Assembly (NCBI GenBank): GCA_949752795.1
Contig: OX457056.1
Span: 98,478,942 to 98,542,941, forward strand
Reading direction: 5' to 3'
DNA: 64,000 nucleotides
Source: Hyperoodon ampullatus
Lineage: Eukaryota; Chordata; Mammalia; Artiodactyla; Ziphiidae
The notes beneath the pieces are model-generated. The model saw only the letters and a program-made list of their open reading frames with translations, had not been told where the DNA came from and ran no database searches. Position 1 is the first letter of the stretch, and each line of letters begins with the position of its first letter. Below are positions 49,815 to 60,743 of the stretch, in pieces. The position numbers were made by a program, and so were the translations under genes.

Positions 49815-50030
49815 TGCTAATATTTATCAATCACTTACTATGTGTCAACCAAGTATGGCTCTAAGCACTTGACACAAATTAATTCATTTAGTTTTCACAG
49901 CAGTCTATAGGACAGTGACTACTTGTATTACCTCTGTGTTACAGATATAAAAGTTGTGACCAGAAAGTTTAAATAACATCAAGTATTGTAAGAACATAAG
50001 TGATGTGCAACTGAGATTTAAACCTAGAAA
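49815..50030 (-). mobile_element. MIR SINE, antisense
   Basis: 'cacttactatgtgtcaacca', 'ggctctaagcacttgacaca', 'attaattcatttagttttca', 'ctctgtgttacagatataaa' and 'gatttaaacctagaaag' follow antisense MIR in order. Confidence 0.75.
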
Positions 50031-50072
50031 GAACATGTGAAATTAGTGTGCTATAGAAATATATACTAGCTA

Positions 50073-50530
50073 TTTGTAATGTTTAATTTTATATTTAATT
50101 TTGTGAAGTGCCAAGACATTTGAAGAAAACACTCTGGGTATCCTGAAGGTATTTCTGGATGAGATTAACATGTTGAATCTGTACAGTGAGTAAAGCAGAT
50201 TGACCTCCTGAATACAGATGGGCCTCATCTAATCAGTTGAAGACATGAAAAGAACAAAAAGCTGAGTAAAACAGAACTCTTTCTACCTGACTGCTTTGAG
50301 CTGTCATCAGTCTTTTCTAGCCTTTGGACTCGAACAGAAACATGGGTTAACCTTAGCAAGCCTATCAGCTTATAGACTAGAACTTACATCAATTTTTTAT
50401 AATTGATTTCTCTGCCTTTGTAACTCTCTGTCTCTCTGTCTCTGCTTCTCTCTCTCCCTCTCTCTCTTTCTCTCTCTCTCTCATATATACACAAACCTAC
50501 ATACACATCTATCTCCTATTGTATTTTTTT
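50073..50530 (+). mobile_element. MLT2-type ERVL LTR, sense, with (CT)n expansion
   Basis: Sense MLT2 order: 'taatgtttaattttatattt', 'tttctggatgagattaacat', 'gggcctcatctaatcagttg', 'ctttgagctgtcatcagtct', 'cctttggactcgaacagaaa'. The LTR 3' part is replaced by a CT microsatellite at 50425-50482 before the terminal 'atctcctattg'. Solo LTR, opposite in orientation to the other three MLT2 copies. Confidence 0.75.
50425..50482. repeat. (CT)n microsatellite
   Basis: A nearly pure CT/CTGT run within the LTR. Confidence 0.93.
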
Positions 50531-50957
50531 CTTTACTACAAACTTTTAATATGTTAATATGTATTGTGAATGATCATAAGATACATTTAACATACAGCAT
50601 TTTCGATACTTAGTTTTCCCCATGAATCTTCCTTTGGGAAGAATCTCCTGGAAATATAGTTGCTCACAACACACTTTTGAAAAGAGAAATTAATCTCACT
50701 GTCAGGGCGGGTGTTTCAATTGATTGTTTTTACCCAAATGAAGGCTGTACGTTTTCCCCTGATGAAATTGTTTAGGTAGACTTTAACATCCTGTCATAAT
50801 GAGTATTTTATGTATATATGTATGTCACTCCCAACCTCCCAATTCATCCCACCACCACCACCACCCACCCACTTTCCCCCCTTGGTGTCCATACGTTTGT
50901 TCTCTACATCTGTCTCTCAATTTCTGCCTTGCAAACCAGTTCATCTGTACCATTTTT

Positions 50958-53900
50958 CTAGATTCCGCATATATGCATTAATATACCATATTTGTTTTTC
51001 TCTTTCTGACTGACTTCACTCTGTATGACACTCTTTAGGTCCGTCCACATCTCTACAAATTACCCAATTTCATTCCTTTTTATGGCTGAGTAATATTCCT
51101 TTGTATATATGTACCACATCTTCTTTATTCATTTGTCTGTCAAGGTGCATTTAGGTTGCTTCCAGGACCTGGCTATTGTAAATACTGCTGCAGTGAACAT
51201 TGGGGTGCATGGGTCTTTTTGAATTAGGTTTTTCTCTGGGTATATGCCCAGTAGTGTGATTTTTGGGTCTTATGGTAATTCTATTTTTAGTTTTTTAAGG
51301 AAGCTCCATACTGTTCTCCATAGTGGCTGTATCAATTTTCACTCCCACCAACAGTGCAAAAGGTTCCCTTTTCTCAACACCCTTTCCAGCATTTGTTGTT
51401 TGTAGATTTTCTGATGATGCCCATTCTAATTGGTGTGATGTGATACCTCACTGTAGTTTTGATTTGTATTTCTCTAATAATTAGTGATGTTGAGCAGCTT
51501 TACATGTGCCTCTTGGCCATTTGTATGTCTTCTTTGGAGAGATGTCTATTTAAGTGTTCTGCCCATTTTTTTATTGGGTTGTTTGTTTTTTTTAATATTG
51601 AGCTACATAATTGTTTATATATTTTGCAAATTAATCGTTTGCCCATTGATTTGTTTGCAAATATTTTCTCCCTTTCTGAGGGTTGTTTTTTCATCTTGTT
51701 TATAGTTTCCTTTGCTCTGCAAAAGTTTTTAAGTTTAATTAGGTCTCATTTGTTTATTTTGTTTTTATTTCCATTACTCTAGGAGGTGGATAAAAAAAGA
51801 TCTTGCTGTGAATTATGTCAAAGAGTGTTCTGCCTATGTTTTCCTCTAAGAATTTTATAGTGTCTAGTCTTACATTTAGATCTTTTATCCATTAAGTTTA
51901 TTTTTGTGTATGGTGTTAGGGAGTGTACTAATTTCATTCTTTTACATGTAGCTGTCTAGTTTTCCCAGCACCACTTATTGAAGACTGTCTTTTCTCCATT
52001 TATATCTTTGCCTCCTTTGTCATAGATTACTGGATCATAGGTGTGTGGGTTTATCTCTTGGCTTTCTGTCCTGTTCCAATGATCTATATTTCTGTTTTTG
52101 TGCCAGTACCATATTGTCTTGATTACTGCAGCTTTGTACTATAGTCTGAAGTCAGCAAGTCTGAATCCACGAGCTCCACCTTGAATTTATAGCATCAGCA
52201 GAACAGAAAATGTAATGTATTTTATGCATGTCAATAAAGGAATGACCTGTTGTTATTCTACAGAGAATGGAAATTAGAAGTCAAACACACTTTGTCTCCC
52301 AAATAGGGTCACAAACACTTTGTATTTTTCATTTAAATTGTTAGGAGGCTTGAATGCAAGAAATTTCTGGGCATTAATCGTGTATCCTGCAACTTTACCA
52401 AATTCATTGATTAGCTCTAGTAGTTTTCTGATGGCATCTTTAGGATTCTCTATGTATAGTATCATGTCATCTGCAAACAGTGACAGTTTTACTTCTTCTT
52501 TTCCAATTTGATTCCTTTTATTTATTTTTCTTCTCTGATTGCTGTGGCTAGAACTTCCAAAACTATGTTGAATAACAGTGGTGAGAGTGGACATCCTTCT
52601 CTTGTTCCTGACCTTAGAGGAAATGTCTTCAGTTTTTTTTACCATTGAGAATAATGTTTGCTGTGTGTTTGTTATACATGGCCTTTATTATGTTGAGGTA
52701 GGTTCCCTCTATGCCCACTTTCTGGAGAGTTTTTTTCATGAATCAGTGTTGAATTTTGTCAAAAGCTTTTTCTGTATCTATTGAGATGAACATATGATTT
52801 TTATTCTTTAATCTGTTAATATGGTGTATCACATTGGCTGATTTGCATATATTGAAGAATCCCTGCATCCCTGGGATAAACCCCACTTGATCATGGAGTA
52901 TGATCCTTTTAATGTGCTGTTGGATTCTGTTTGCTAGTATTTTGTTGAGGATTTCTGCATCTATATTCATCAGTGATATTGGTCTGTAATTTTCTTTTTT
53001 TTGTAGTATCTGTGTCTGGTTTTGGTATCAGGGTGATGGTGGATTCATAGAATGAGTTGGGAGGGTTCCTTTCTCTGCAATTTTTGGAAGAGTTTGAGAA
53101 GGATAGGTGTTATCTGTTCTCTAAATGTTTGATAGAATTCAGCTGTGAAGCCATGTGGTCCTGGACTTTTGTTTGTTGGAAGATTTTTAGCCACAGTTTC
53201 AATTTCCTTACTTGTGATTGGTCTGTTCATATTTTCTATTTCTTCCTGGTTGAGTCTTGGAAGGTTATAGCTTCCTAAGAATTTGTCCATTTGTTCCAGG
53301 TTGTCCATTTTATTGGCAGAGAGTTGCTTATAGTAGTCTCTTATGATGATTTGTATTTCTGTGGTGTCTGTTGTAACTTCTCCTTTTTCATCTCTAATTT
53401 TATTGATTTGAGTCCTCTCCCTCTTTTTCTTGATGAGTCTGGTTAATGGTTTACCAATTTTGTTTATCTTCTCAAAGAAACAGCTTTTAGTTTTATTGAT
53501 CTTTGCTACTGTTTTCTTTGTTTCTATTTCATTTATATTTGCTCTGATGTTTATGATTTCTTTCCTTCTACTAACTTTGGGTTTTATTTATTCTTCTTTC
53601 TCTAATTCCTTTAGGTGTAAGGTTACATTGTTTGAGATTTTTCCTGTTTGTGAGGTAACATTGTATTGCTAAAAACTTCCCTGTTAGAGCTGCATTTGCT
53701 GTATCCCATTGGTTTTAGATCTTTGTGTTTTCATTTTCACTTGCATCTAGGTATTTTTTTATTTCCTCTTTGATTTCTTCATTGGTCTCTTGGTTATTTA
53801 GTAATGTATTGTTTAGACTCCGTGTGTTTGTGTTTTTAAGTTTTTTTCCCTGTAATTGATTTCTAATCTCATAACATTGTTTTTGGCAAAGATGCTTGAT

Positions 53901-54560
53901 ATGATTTCAATTTCCTTAAATTTACTGAGACTTGATTTGTGACCCAAGACGTGAACTATCCTGAAGACTGTTCCATGTGCACCTGAGAAGAAAGTGTAAT
54001 CTGCTGTTTTCAGATGGAATGTTCTATAAATATGAAATCTGTCTGGTCTATTGTGTCATTTAAAAGTTGTGTTTCCTTGTTAATTTTCTGTCTGGATGAT
54101 CTGTCCATTGGTGTAAGTGATGTGTTAAAATCCCCCACTATCATTGTGTTACTTTCAATTTCCTCTTTTATAGCTGTTAGCATTTGCCTTATGTATTGAG
54201 GTGCTCCTATGTTGAGTGCATATATATTTATAATTGTTATAACTTCTTCTTGGATTGATCCCTTGATCATTATGTGGTATCTTTCCTTGTCTCCTGTAAC
54301 ATTCTCATTTTAAAGTCAATTTTGTCTGATATGAGTATTGCTACTCCATTTTTCTTTTGATTTGCATTTGCATGGAATATCTTTTTCCATCCCCTCACTT
54401 TCAGGCTGTATGTGTCCCTAGGTCTGAACTGAGTCTCTCGTTGACAGCATGTATATGGCTCTTGTTTTTGTATCCATTCATCAAGTCTGTGTTTTTTGGT
54501 TGGAGCATTTAATCCATTCACATTTAAGGTGATTATCAATATGTATCTTCCTATTACCAT
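50958..54560 (-). pseudogene. L1 ORF2 pseudogene with internal replacement
   Basis: The start is the ATG at 54560 ('MVIGRYILIITLNVNG'). The endonuclease continues with 'EWIQKQEPYTCCQRE' and then a shift at about 54270. 54270-54010 keeps 'VGDFNTSLTPMDRSS'. The spacer before the reverse transcriptase is visible at 53308-53045 ('[17 protein letters not shown]'). The reverse transcriptase follows at 52970-52743 ('[24 protein letters not shown]'; '[11 protein letters not shown]', motif A) and 52645-52326 ('[14 protein letters not shown]', catalytic Asp pair at 52477-52466). After 'INAQKFLAF' the frame runs into foreign sequence. The C-terminal region resumes by about 52183 and ends at TAG 50960-50958. 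It is dead but well preserved around the catalytic boxes. Confidence 0.92.
52183..52325. other. Non-L1 filler inside L1 copy 2
   Basis: The sequence between 'cacgagctccacc' (left) and the resumption of L1 near 'cttgaatgcaagaaatttc' (right) has no counterpart in L1 copy 1, where about 370 other bases (about 31610-31980) occupy the place. It includes 'catgtcaataaaggaatgac' and a small direct repeat (acacactttgt / aaacactttgt). Source unknown. Confidence 0.7.
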
Positions 54561-54616
54561 TTTCTTAATTGTTTGGGTTTATTTTTTTAGGTTCTTTTCT
54601 TCTCCAGTGTTTCCCA

Positions 54617-55545
54617 CTAGAAAAGTTCCTTTAGCATTTGTTGTAAGCCTGTTTTTTTGGTGCTGAATTATCTTAGCTTTTGCTTGTCTGTAAATCATTT
54701 GATTTCTCCGTCGAGTCTGAATGAGATCCTTGCTAGGTAGAGTAGTCTTGGTTGTATGTTTTTCCCTCACATCGCTTTAAATATATTTTGCCACTCCCTT
54801 TTGGCTTGTAGAGTTTCTGCTTAGAAATCAGCTGTTAACCTTATGGGAGTTCCCTTGTATGTTATTTGTTCTTTCTCTCTTGTTGCTTTTAATAATTTTT
54901 CTTTGCCTTTAATTTTTGTCAATTTGATTACTATGTGTCTCAGCATGTTTCTCCCTGGGTTTATCCTGCCTGAGACTCTCTGCACTTCCTGGACTTCCGT
55001 GGTTATTTTCTTTCCCATGTTATGGATACTTTCTACTATAATCTCTTTAAATATTTTCTTGGGTCCTTTCTCTCTCTCTTCTCCTTCTGGGACCCCTATA
55101 ATGTGAATGTTGGTGCATTTAATGCTGTCCAGAGGTCTCTTAGGCTGTCTTCCTTTCTTTTTATTCTTTTTTCTTTATTCTGTTCTGTGACAGTGAATTC
55201 CACCATTCTGTCTTCTAGGTCACTTATCTGTTCTTCTACCTCAGTTATTCTGCTATTGATTCCTTCTAGTGTATTTTTCATTTCAGTTATTGTATTTTTT
55301 ATCTCTGTTTGTTTGTTCTTTAATTCTTCTAGGTGTTTGTTCTTTAATTCTTCTAGCTCTTTGTTAAACATTTTTTGCATCTTCTCAATGTTTGCTTCCA
55401 TTCTTTTTCCAAGGTCCTGGATCATCCTCACTATCATTATTCTGAATTATCTTTCTGGAAAGTTGCCTATTTCCACTTCATTTAGTTGTTTTTCTTGGGT
55501 TTTATCTTGTTCCTTCATCTGGGACATATTTCTCTGCTTTTTCAT
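54617..55545 (-). pseudogene. L1 ORF1 pseudogene with duplicated coiled-coil segment
   Basis: The start ATG is at 55545 ('MKKQRNMSQMKEQDKTQEKQ'), and the first frame runs to 55447. The coiled coil is open at 55437-55096: 'MFNKELEELKNKHLEELKNK' shows a tandem copy of LEELKNKH encoded by a 24-bp repeat at 55312-55359. 'RITEVEEQISDLEDRMVEF' follows, then a break in the RRM region ('LWTALNAPTFTL'). The C-terminal domain persists in pieces (55018-54821 'VSGRINPGRNMLRHIVIKL', 'YKGTPIRLTADF'). The normal stop is TAG at 54619-54617. It has multiple frameshifts and is non-functional. Confidence 0.9.
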
Positions 55546-56440
55546 TTTGTCTGTCTTTCTGTGAATGTGGTTTTCCTTCCAGAGGCTACAGGATTGTAGT
55601 TCTTCTTGCTTTTGCTGTCCTTCGTCTGGTGGATGAGACTGTCTAAGAGGCTTGTACAAGTTTCCTCATGGGAGGGAATGGTGGTGGGTAGAGCTGGGTG
55701 TTGTTCTGGTGGGCAGAGGTCAGTAAAACTTTAATCTGCTTCTCTGCTGATGGATGGGGCTGGGTTCCCTCCCTGTTGTTTGTTTGGCCTGAGGTGACCC
55801 AATACTGGAGGCTTCCTGGCTCTTTGGTGGGGCTAATGGCAGACTCCAGGTGCACTCATGCCATGGAGTACTTTCCAGAACTTCTGTTGCCAGTGTCCTT
55901 GTCCCTGCAGTGAGCCATAGCCACCCCAGTCTCTGCAGGTGACCCTCTAACACTAGCAGGTAGGTCTGGTTCAGTCTCCTATGGGGTCACTGCTCCTTTC
56001 CCTGGGTTCTGATGCACAAACTGCTTTGTGTGTGCCCTCCAAGAGTGGAGTCTCTGTTTCCCCCAGTCCTGTCAAATTCTAGCAATCAAATCCTGCTAGC
56101 CTTCAAAGTCTGATTCTCTGGGAATTCCTCCTCCCATTCCCAGACCCCCAGGTTGGGAAGCCTGACGTGGAGCTCAGAACCTTCACTGCAATGGGTGGGC
56201 TTCTGTGGTATAATTGTTCTCCAGTTTGTGAGTTACCCACCCAGATGTTATGGGATTTGATTTTATTGTGATTGCACCCCTTCTACCATCTCATTGTGGA
56301 TTCTCCTTTGTCTTTGGATGTGGGTACCTTTTCTGGTGAGTTCCACTGTCTTCCTGTGGATGATTGTTCAGCAGTTAGTTGTGATTCTGGTGCTCTTGCA
56401 AGAGGGAGTGAACACACATCCTTCTACTCCACCATCTTTC
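55546..56440 (-). promoter_or_regulatory. L1 copy 2 5' UTR (internal promoter region)
   Basis: About 900 bp, GC-richer than its surroundings, between the element's 5' end (about 56440) and ORF1. In intact L1s this region holds an internal pol II promoter that drives transcription from the first base. It shares only its last 130 bp or so with the start of copy 1 and shows no similarity that I can see to the 5' UTR of copy 3. Promoter activity is inferred from family knowledge. Antisense chance ORFs (55698-55913 +) are present. Confidence 0.7.
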
Positions 56441-57179
56441 CCATTGTATCTTTTTCTCTGAAGTACCCTAATACACTATTCTTATCCAATCTGTAATTAT
56501 TTAATTATTTCATTTATTTAGTTATCTATTCATTTGTATGATAATCCTTAATTAGAATTCATCTCAAAAACTTTAAAGGACAATATTGATAAACCTGAGA
56601 ATACCACAATTAACTTTCCATATGGCAAAAATATCATAATCAAGGTCAGAAGATAATTTATTAACTGTGTGAGAAAATTATTTGCAATATAAAAGTTCTG
56701 AATTCCACAACTCACAAAAAGTTTTTACAAACCAAAAAATAAATATAATACAAGAGAATACTGAAAAGAAAAAATAGTATGTTTTCAATAAGGAAATATC
56801 CATTTTGAATAAACATAAGAAAAGTTACTATCAGATTATCACACCTAATAATTGCAAGATTTTCTATTTTAAAGAGAAATTGTGGTTAGGAATGTATATT
56901 GGTGCAAACTATTTAGTAGAGAGAAATTTGCTAATATACATAAACCTGCAGACACACGCTCTCACACAGCAATTTTACTGCTGTAACTTTAATATATAAG
57001 TATACTGCTATAAATTTGCTATAAACTGTATATAAATATGACAAAATAATTTTGCCAGCAATTTAATTTGTAAAAAGGAATGAGGAGTTAAAGTTCATTT
57101 TGTGAATACCATTTACATCTTGTGCATTAGCTTCAATTGAATATAGTGTGTGTGTGTGTATTGTTTCTGTGTGCTTTAA
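56441..57179. other. Unassigned intergenic DNA
   Basis: AT-rich, with a short (GT)n at about 57148-57160. No gene recognised. Confidence 0.5.
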
Positions 57180-57960
57180 ATGTACTATATGGCCAACACT
57201 AAGCAAGACAGTAGATTAAAAAAAAGAAAAAAGAGCATATTTCCTATCATTGAGAGTCTCAGATTCTAATGAGGTCCAAATAGAAATCATAGATAGAAAA
57301 TTTAAAGAAATGAAAATTCTCCATTGAATAGAATTAAGTTGTTATACAGCTTGATGTCTTCAGCTGTGAAACATAGTGTAACAAGGATTGAACATGGGGA
57401 AATGTAAGGGGGTCTTGAGAGATGCAGCTGAAATAACAGACATGGTTCAGATCACAAAGCATTTTCTTTGGTGTGGTACTTGGTTTGTACTCTTTAGAGT
57501 ATAGAGAAATCCTTGAAGGATTTTAAGCAAGAAAGTGAAACTATTAAATATAATTTTAAAAAAAGACTGGAAGTTATGTACAAAAGACTAGAAGGTGTAG
57601 ATACTGTAATACATTCAGATATAATCTAATGATATAAATAATGGTTTAAATTAAGGCAATAACCATGGCCAAGAAAGTATACAGAGAAGGAGTTTCAAGG
57701 AAGGAATGGTCAACTCTTTCACATATTACTAAAAGCACAAGAAAGGTAGTAGTTATAAGTTTCCTTCTGTTTGAACAACAGAGATTTATTGAAGATGTTG
57801 GTTAGAACAATTTTATTAGTGGAATAGGACCATCCATCAGATTCAGACTGAGTAGGAAGTTATGGAAGGTGAAAAAGTATAATCCATAGGTCTAGATTCC
57901 TTTTTCAAGAGGTATATCTGAAAAGAGGAAAAAATATTGTGGTATCTAGAGGGGACAAAG
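57180..57960 (-). mobile_element. L2 LINE fragment, antisense
   Basis: Antisense L2 landmarks: 'agagtctcagattctaatga' (3' end), 'ttgaaggattttaagcaaga', 'taattttaaaaaaagactgg', 'aatggtcaactctttcacat' (reverse transcriptase motif A region) and 'agaacaattttattagtgga'. It is the same family and orientation as 6.5-8.4 kb, but an independent, more eroded copy. Confidence 0.55.
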
Positions 57961-58269
57961 TGACAAATAAATATTCTTATATTTGTAGAGGCTTATGAAG
58001 TTTATTCATGGAGAGGACGGCATCAGGGGGTCAATGAGAGCCTGAGAAAGTAAGGGACAAATCTTTTCCCCTGAGATGAGGAAAAAGTGAGAACATCTTG
58101 TGTATACATTGAAGATTAGCAGTCAATGTTTGGCAATTAAAGATTTTATGCCCTACGTCCTTTCTTTTTCTCTGAGGTAAAAAACAGTTTTATTTTTTAA
58201 AAGGGAGTTAGAAGGAAAGCAGAGTAAGCTTGGTGCTCTTTGAAAATAGAGATCCAAGCACATTATTCA

Positions 58270-58388
58270 TGTCCTTCTACTTAAAGCATAAACTCTATGA
58301 AGGAAGTGACATGATTCTCTGTATCACTCATATTTGGCCTTATAAGCACAAAAAGGCATTGAGAAAGGTAGCTGATATATTTCCTTAA
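58270..58388 (+). mobile_element. L2 3'-end fragment, sense
   Basis: 'cataaactctatgaaggaag' followed by 'gacatgattctctgtatcac' and 'aggcattgagaaaggtagct' matches the conserved L2 3' block (aagctccatgagggcagggac ... agtgcctggcacatagtagg) loosely. Confidence 0.45.
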
Positions 58389-59411
58389 TCATTTCAATCA
58401 TTTAGAATTTAAAAACACTGCATCAATTCTGTCCATTCATATACAACAGAAGCTCCTTATATCCCAACAAAAAATATATATAAAGACATTAAAAATATTA
58501 AAACATAGAAAATCATAGAAATGATGGTAGAAATATCCTTGAGGAGTATCTAAACTCTCCAAATATCCTGACAGTCCAACATCCATTTGATATGCAGAGA
58601 AAAATCTATCACAGCAAGAGATACTGCCAAGCATTAGGCTCAATTTTTCCAATTTAAAAATCAATTAAAACAATTCACATTGCAGGAAATGTGATAAATA
58701 TATTTGGGAAAGAATAAAACTTTTCATATTGAAATAGCACAGGTCATCCAAAATCTATCGCTATATTGATAAATAAATGAATCTATTGTAAATGTGAAAT
58801 ATTATCTGTTAATGGCTATAATTAGTTTACTAAGGCTGTATTAGCTTTTCTTATTTTGATTAGTTTTGTCTTTTATGTTTCACCAGTAAAGCAAGAATAT
58901 CTTGTCCTCTATTGTGGTTCATATAGAAAAATGTTATTTTCATCTTCCCTGAAGGAAATAGCATACAATAATAGCAGAATAGAAAAGAAAAAGAAAAAAA
59001 AGAGCAACCATAGTATACATTGGCCTCTGATCAAAAGGGAATGAAGAATAAAGTTATATTTTACCAAAGATATCTTTAAGTTCCTTTTCCTGTGCAAAGT
59101 CTTCCTAAAACTCTCAACTGTGTGTGGATGTATTTTTGTTTAATTTTCTGAGTTACTAGAATATATACCCTGGTACAGTGTCTTGTTACAGCCTTTTATT
59201 TTGTGCATATTTCATTTTTATAGACTAAAAGAAAGGCCAGAATTTACTTTTACTCCTTGTAAGATTTTAGTTATATCAGTTACACTTATTGAATGTTTTG
59301 TTGAGAGCTTCCAGGCATAGCAAAATACAGAGATTTTTGTTTATTTGTGTTTGGATTTCAAGCAAAGACATAGTAATATAAATAGTTTAGATTCATCATT
59401 GTTATTCTCTG
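58389..59411. other. Unassigned intergenic DNA
   Basis: No gene or named repeat seen. Confidence 0.5.
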
Positions 59412-59850
59412 CTGTACGGGTCAGGGTTTTCCAGAGAAACAAAACCAATAGGATATATGTAAAGAGATATGTAAGAGATTTACTATAAGAACTGGCTCAC
59501 ACAATTATGAAGGCCAAGAAGCCCCAAAATCAGCTGTCTGTAAGCTAGAGGTTTAAGAAAGTCAGTGGTGTGATTTAATCTGAGTCCAAAAACCACAAAA
59601 CCAGGGGAGTCAATGTGGGGTCAGGAAAAGTTGGAAGCAAAGAGAGCAAATTCTCCCTCCCACCACCATTTTGTTATACTCAGACCCCAACAGACTGGAT
59701 GATGCTCACCCTCATTGATCTTCTTTACTTGGACTACAGATACAAATGCTAATCACTTCTAGAAACACCCTCTTGGACACATCCAGAAATAATCTTTTAC
59801 CAGCCATCTAGGCATCCCTCATCTCAGTAGGTTGACACATATCTGCCAAT
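59412..59850 (-). mobile_element. MLT2-type ERVL solo LTR, antisense
   Basis: 'gggtcagggttttccagaga', 'aaaaccaataggatatatgt', 'gaactggctcacacaattat', 'gttatactcagaccccaaca', 'tctagaaacaccctcttgga' and 'cagtaggttgacacata' parallel the LTR at 42.15-42.58 kb step by step. No internal sequence adjoins it. Confidence 0.8.
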
Positions 59851-59997
59851 AGGAATGATTATCTATTTTAGACCAGTGGTTCTTTTTGTTCTGTGTTGAC
59901 AAACCTAGTAACTTTAACTATCCAAGACTGATAGGAACTGGTTCATCACAGTATTCTGAACTTTAATTGCCCTTAAACACACACACACACTATATTG

Positions 59998-60190
59998 TAG
60001 TCCCTGGGCCAGACATTTCATATAATATCTTCACTTCTCACAAATTATAACAAACATATAAGGAAGTAGTCATCATCCCAATCTACCAAAGAAAAATCCC
60101 AGACTTAAAGATATAAATACCAAGTAACTTGCCCAAGTTTACACCATTATTAAGTGGCTGAGCTCAGGTTTATGTTCATATTTGCCCAAC
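59998..60190 (-). mobile_element. MIR SINE, antisense
   Basis: 'tagtccctgggccagacatt', 'atcttcacttctcacaaatt', 'agtaacttgcccaagtttac' and 'attaagtggctgagctcagg' follow the antisense MIR consensus. Confidence 0.75.
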
Positions 60191-60645
60191 TTTATAGGTC
60201 TAAACTAAATTTATTACAAAAACAATGGGTGTACGTGTTGCTTTGGAAAAAAGAGTTAATTCCAGTCCTGACAAGAATTTTGTCATTAAACATAGTTCTG
60301 ACTCATATGAAGAAGGTAAGATAGACTGATCACTGTTCTCACACAGAGAACAAGATGGCTGAGGAGCAGTTACCACATGGTGAATCAATAAAAGTTTTAA
60401 AGCTATTTAACCTTAAAATTTCCTCTTTAAAAACCACTTAACAACAACTGAATTACATTTAGGTAATAATGAACAACTTAGCTGCCAATATTTCAATTTA
60501 AAAAGTTAGAGGGTAAGAATATACAATTGGAGTAAAAAAATTAAACAAGATCCAAAATGAATTTCAGGTCCATAAATAAAATGTAAGAAGAACCTGCCAA
60601 AAGCTTGTAGAGAGACTGAGGGATTGAGAGAGAGAGGGAGAGAGG

Positions 60646-60690
<45 letters not shown>

Positions 60691-60743
60691 AAAGAGACTG
60701 ATTCCTCCAATTGTTGTCAAGATACCAACACACACAAGGGAAG
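60191..60743. repeat. Unassigned DNA containing a (GA)n purine tract
   Basis: A pure purine run, mostly GA, spans 60626-60686. It lies about 60 bp upstream of L1 copy 3. Minus-strand ORFs with Ser-Leu repeats at 60506-60877 are artefacts of this run. Confidence 0.9.

Larger units (their letters stand above)
50805..56440 (-). mobile_element. L1 copy 2: nearly full-length L1, antisense
   Basis: The minus strand has, in order, a 5' UTR starting near 56440 ('aagatggtggagtagaagga' type start), ORF1 (55545-54617), a 56-bp spacer, ORF2 (54560-50958) and a partial 3' UTR ending near 50805. There is no poly-A at the 3' end (the plus strand shows no T-run at 50805), so the tail has been lost. About 370 bp of post-reverse-transcriptase ORF2 is missing and replaced by about 140 bp of unrelated sequence (52183-52325). 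No target-site duplication can be assigned. ORF similarity to copy 1 is high. Confidence 0.93.

Noticed and set aside
55022..55564. 180-codon ORF on the plus strand, the longest non-LINE-sense frame after the L1 ORF2 frames
   Set aside because: It is the exact antisense of the L1 ORF1 coiled coil. Its Ser/Phe/Leu/Ile richness mirrors Lys/Glu/Asn codons.
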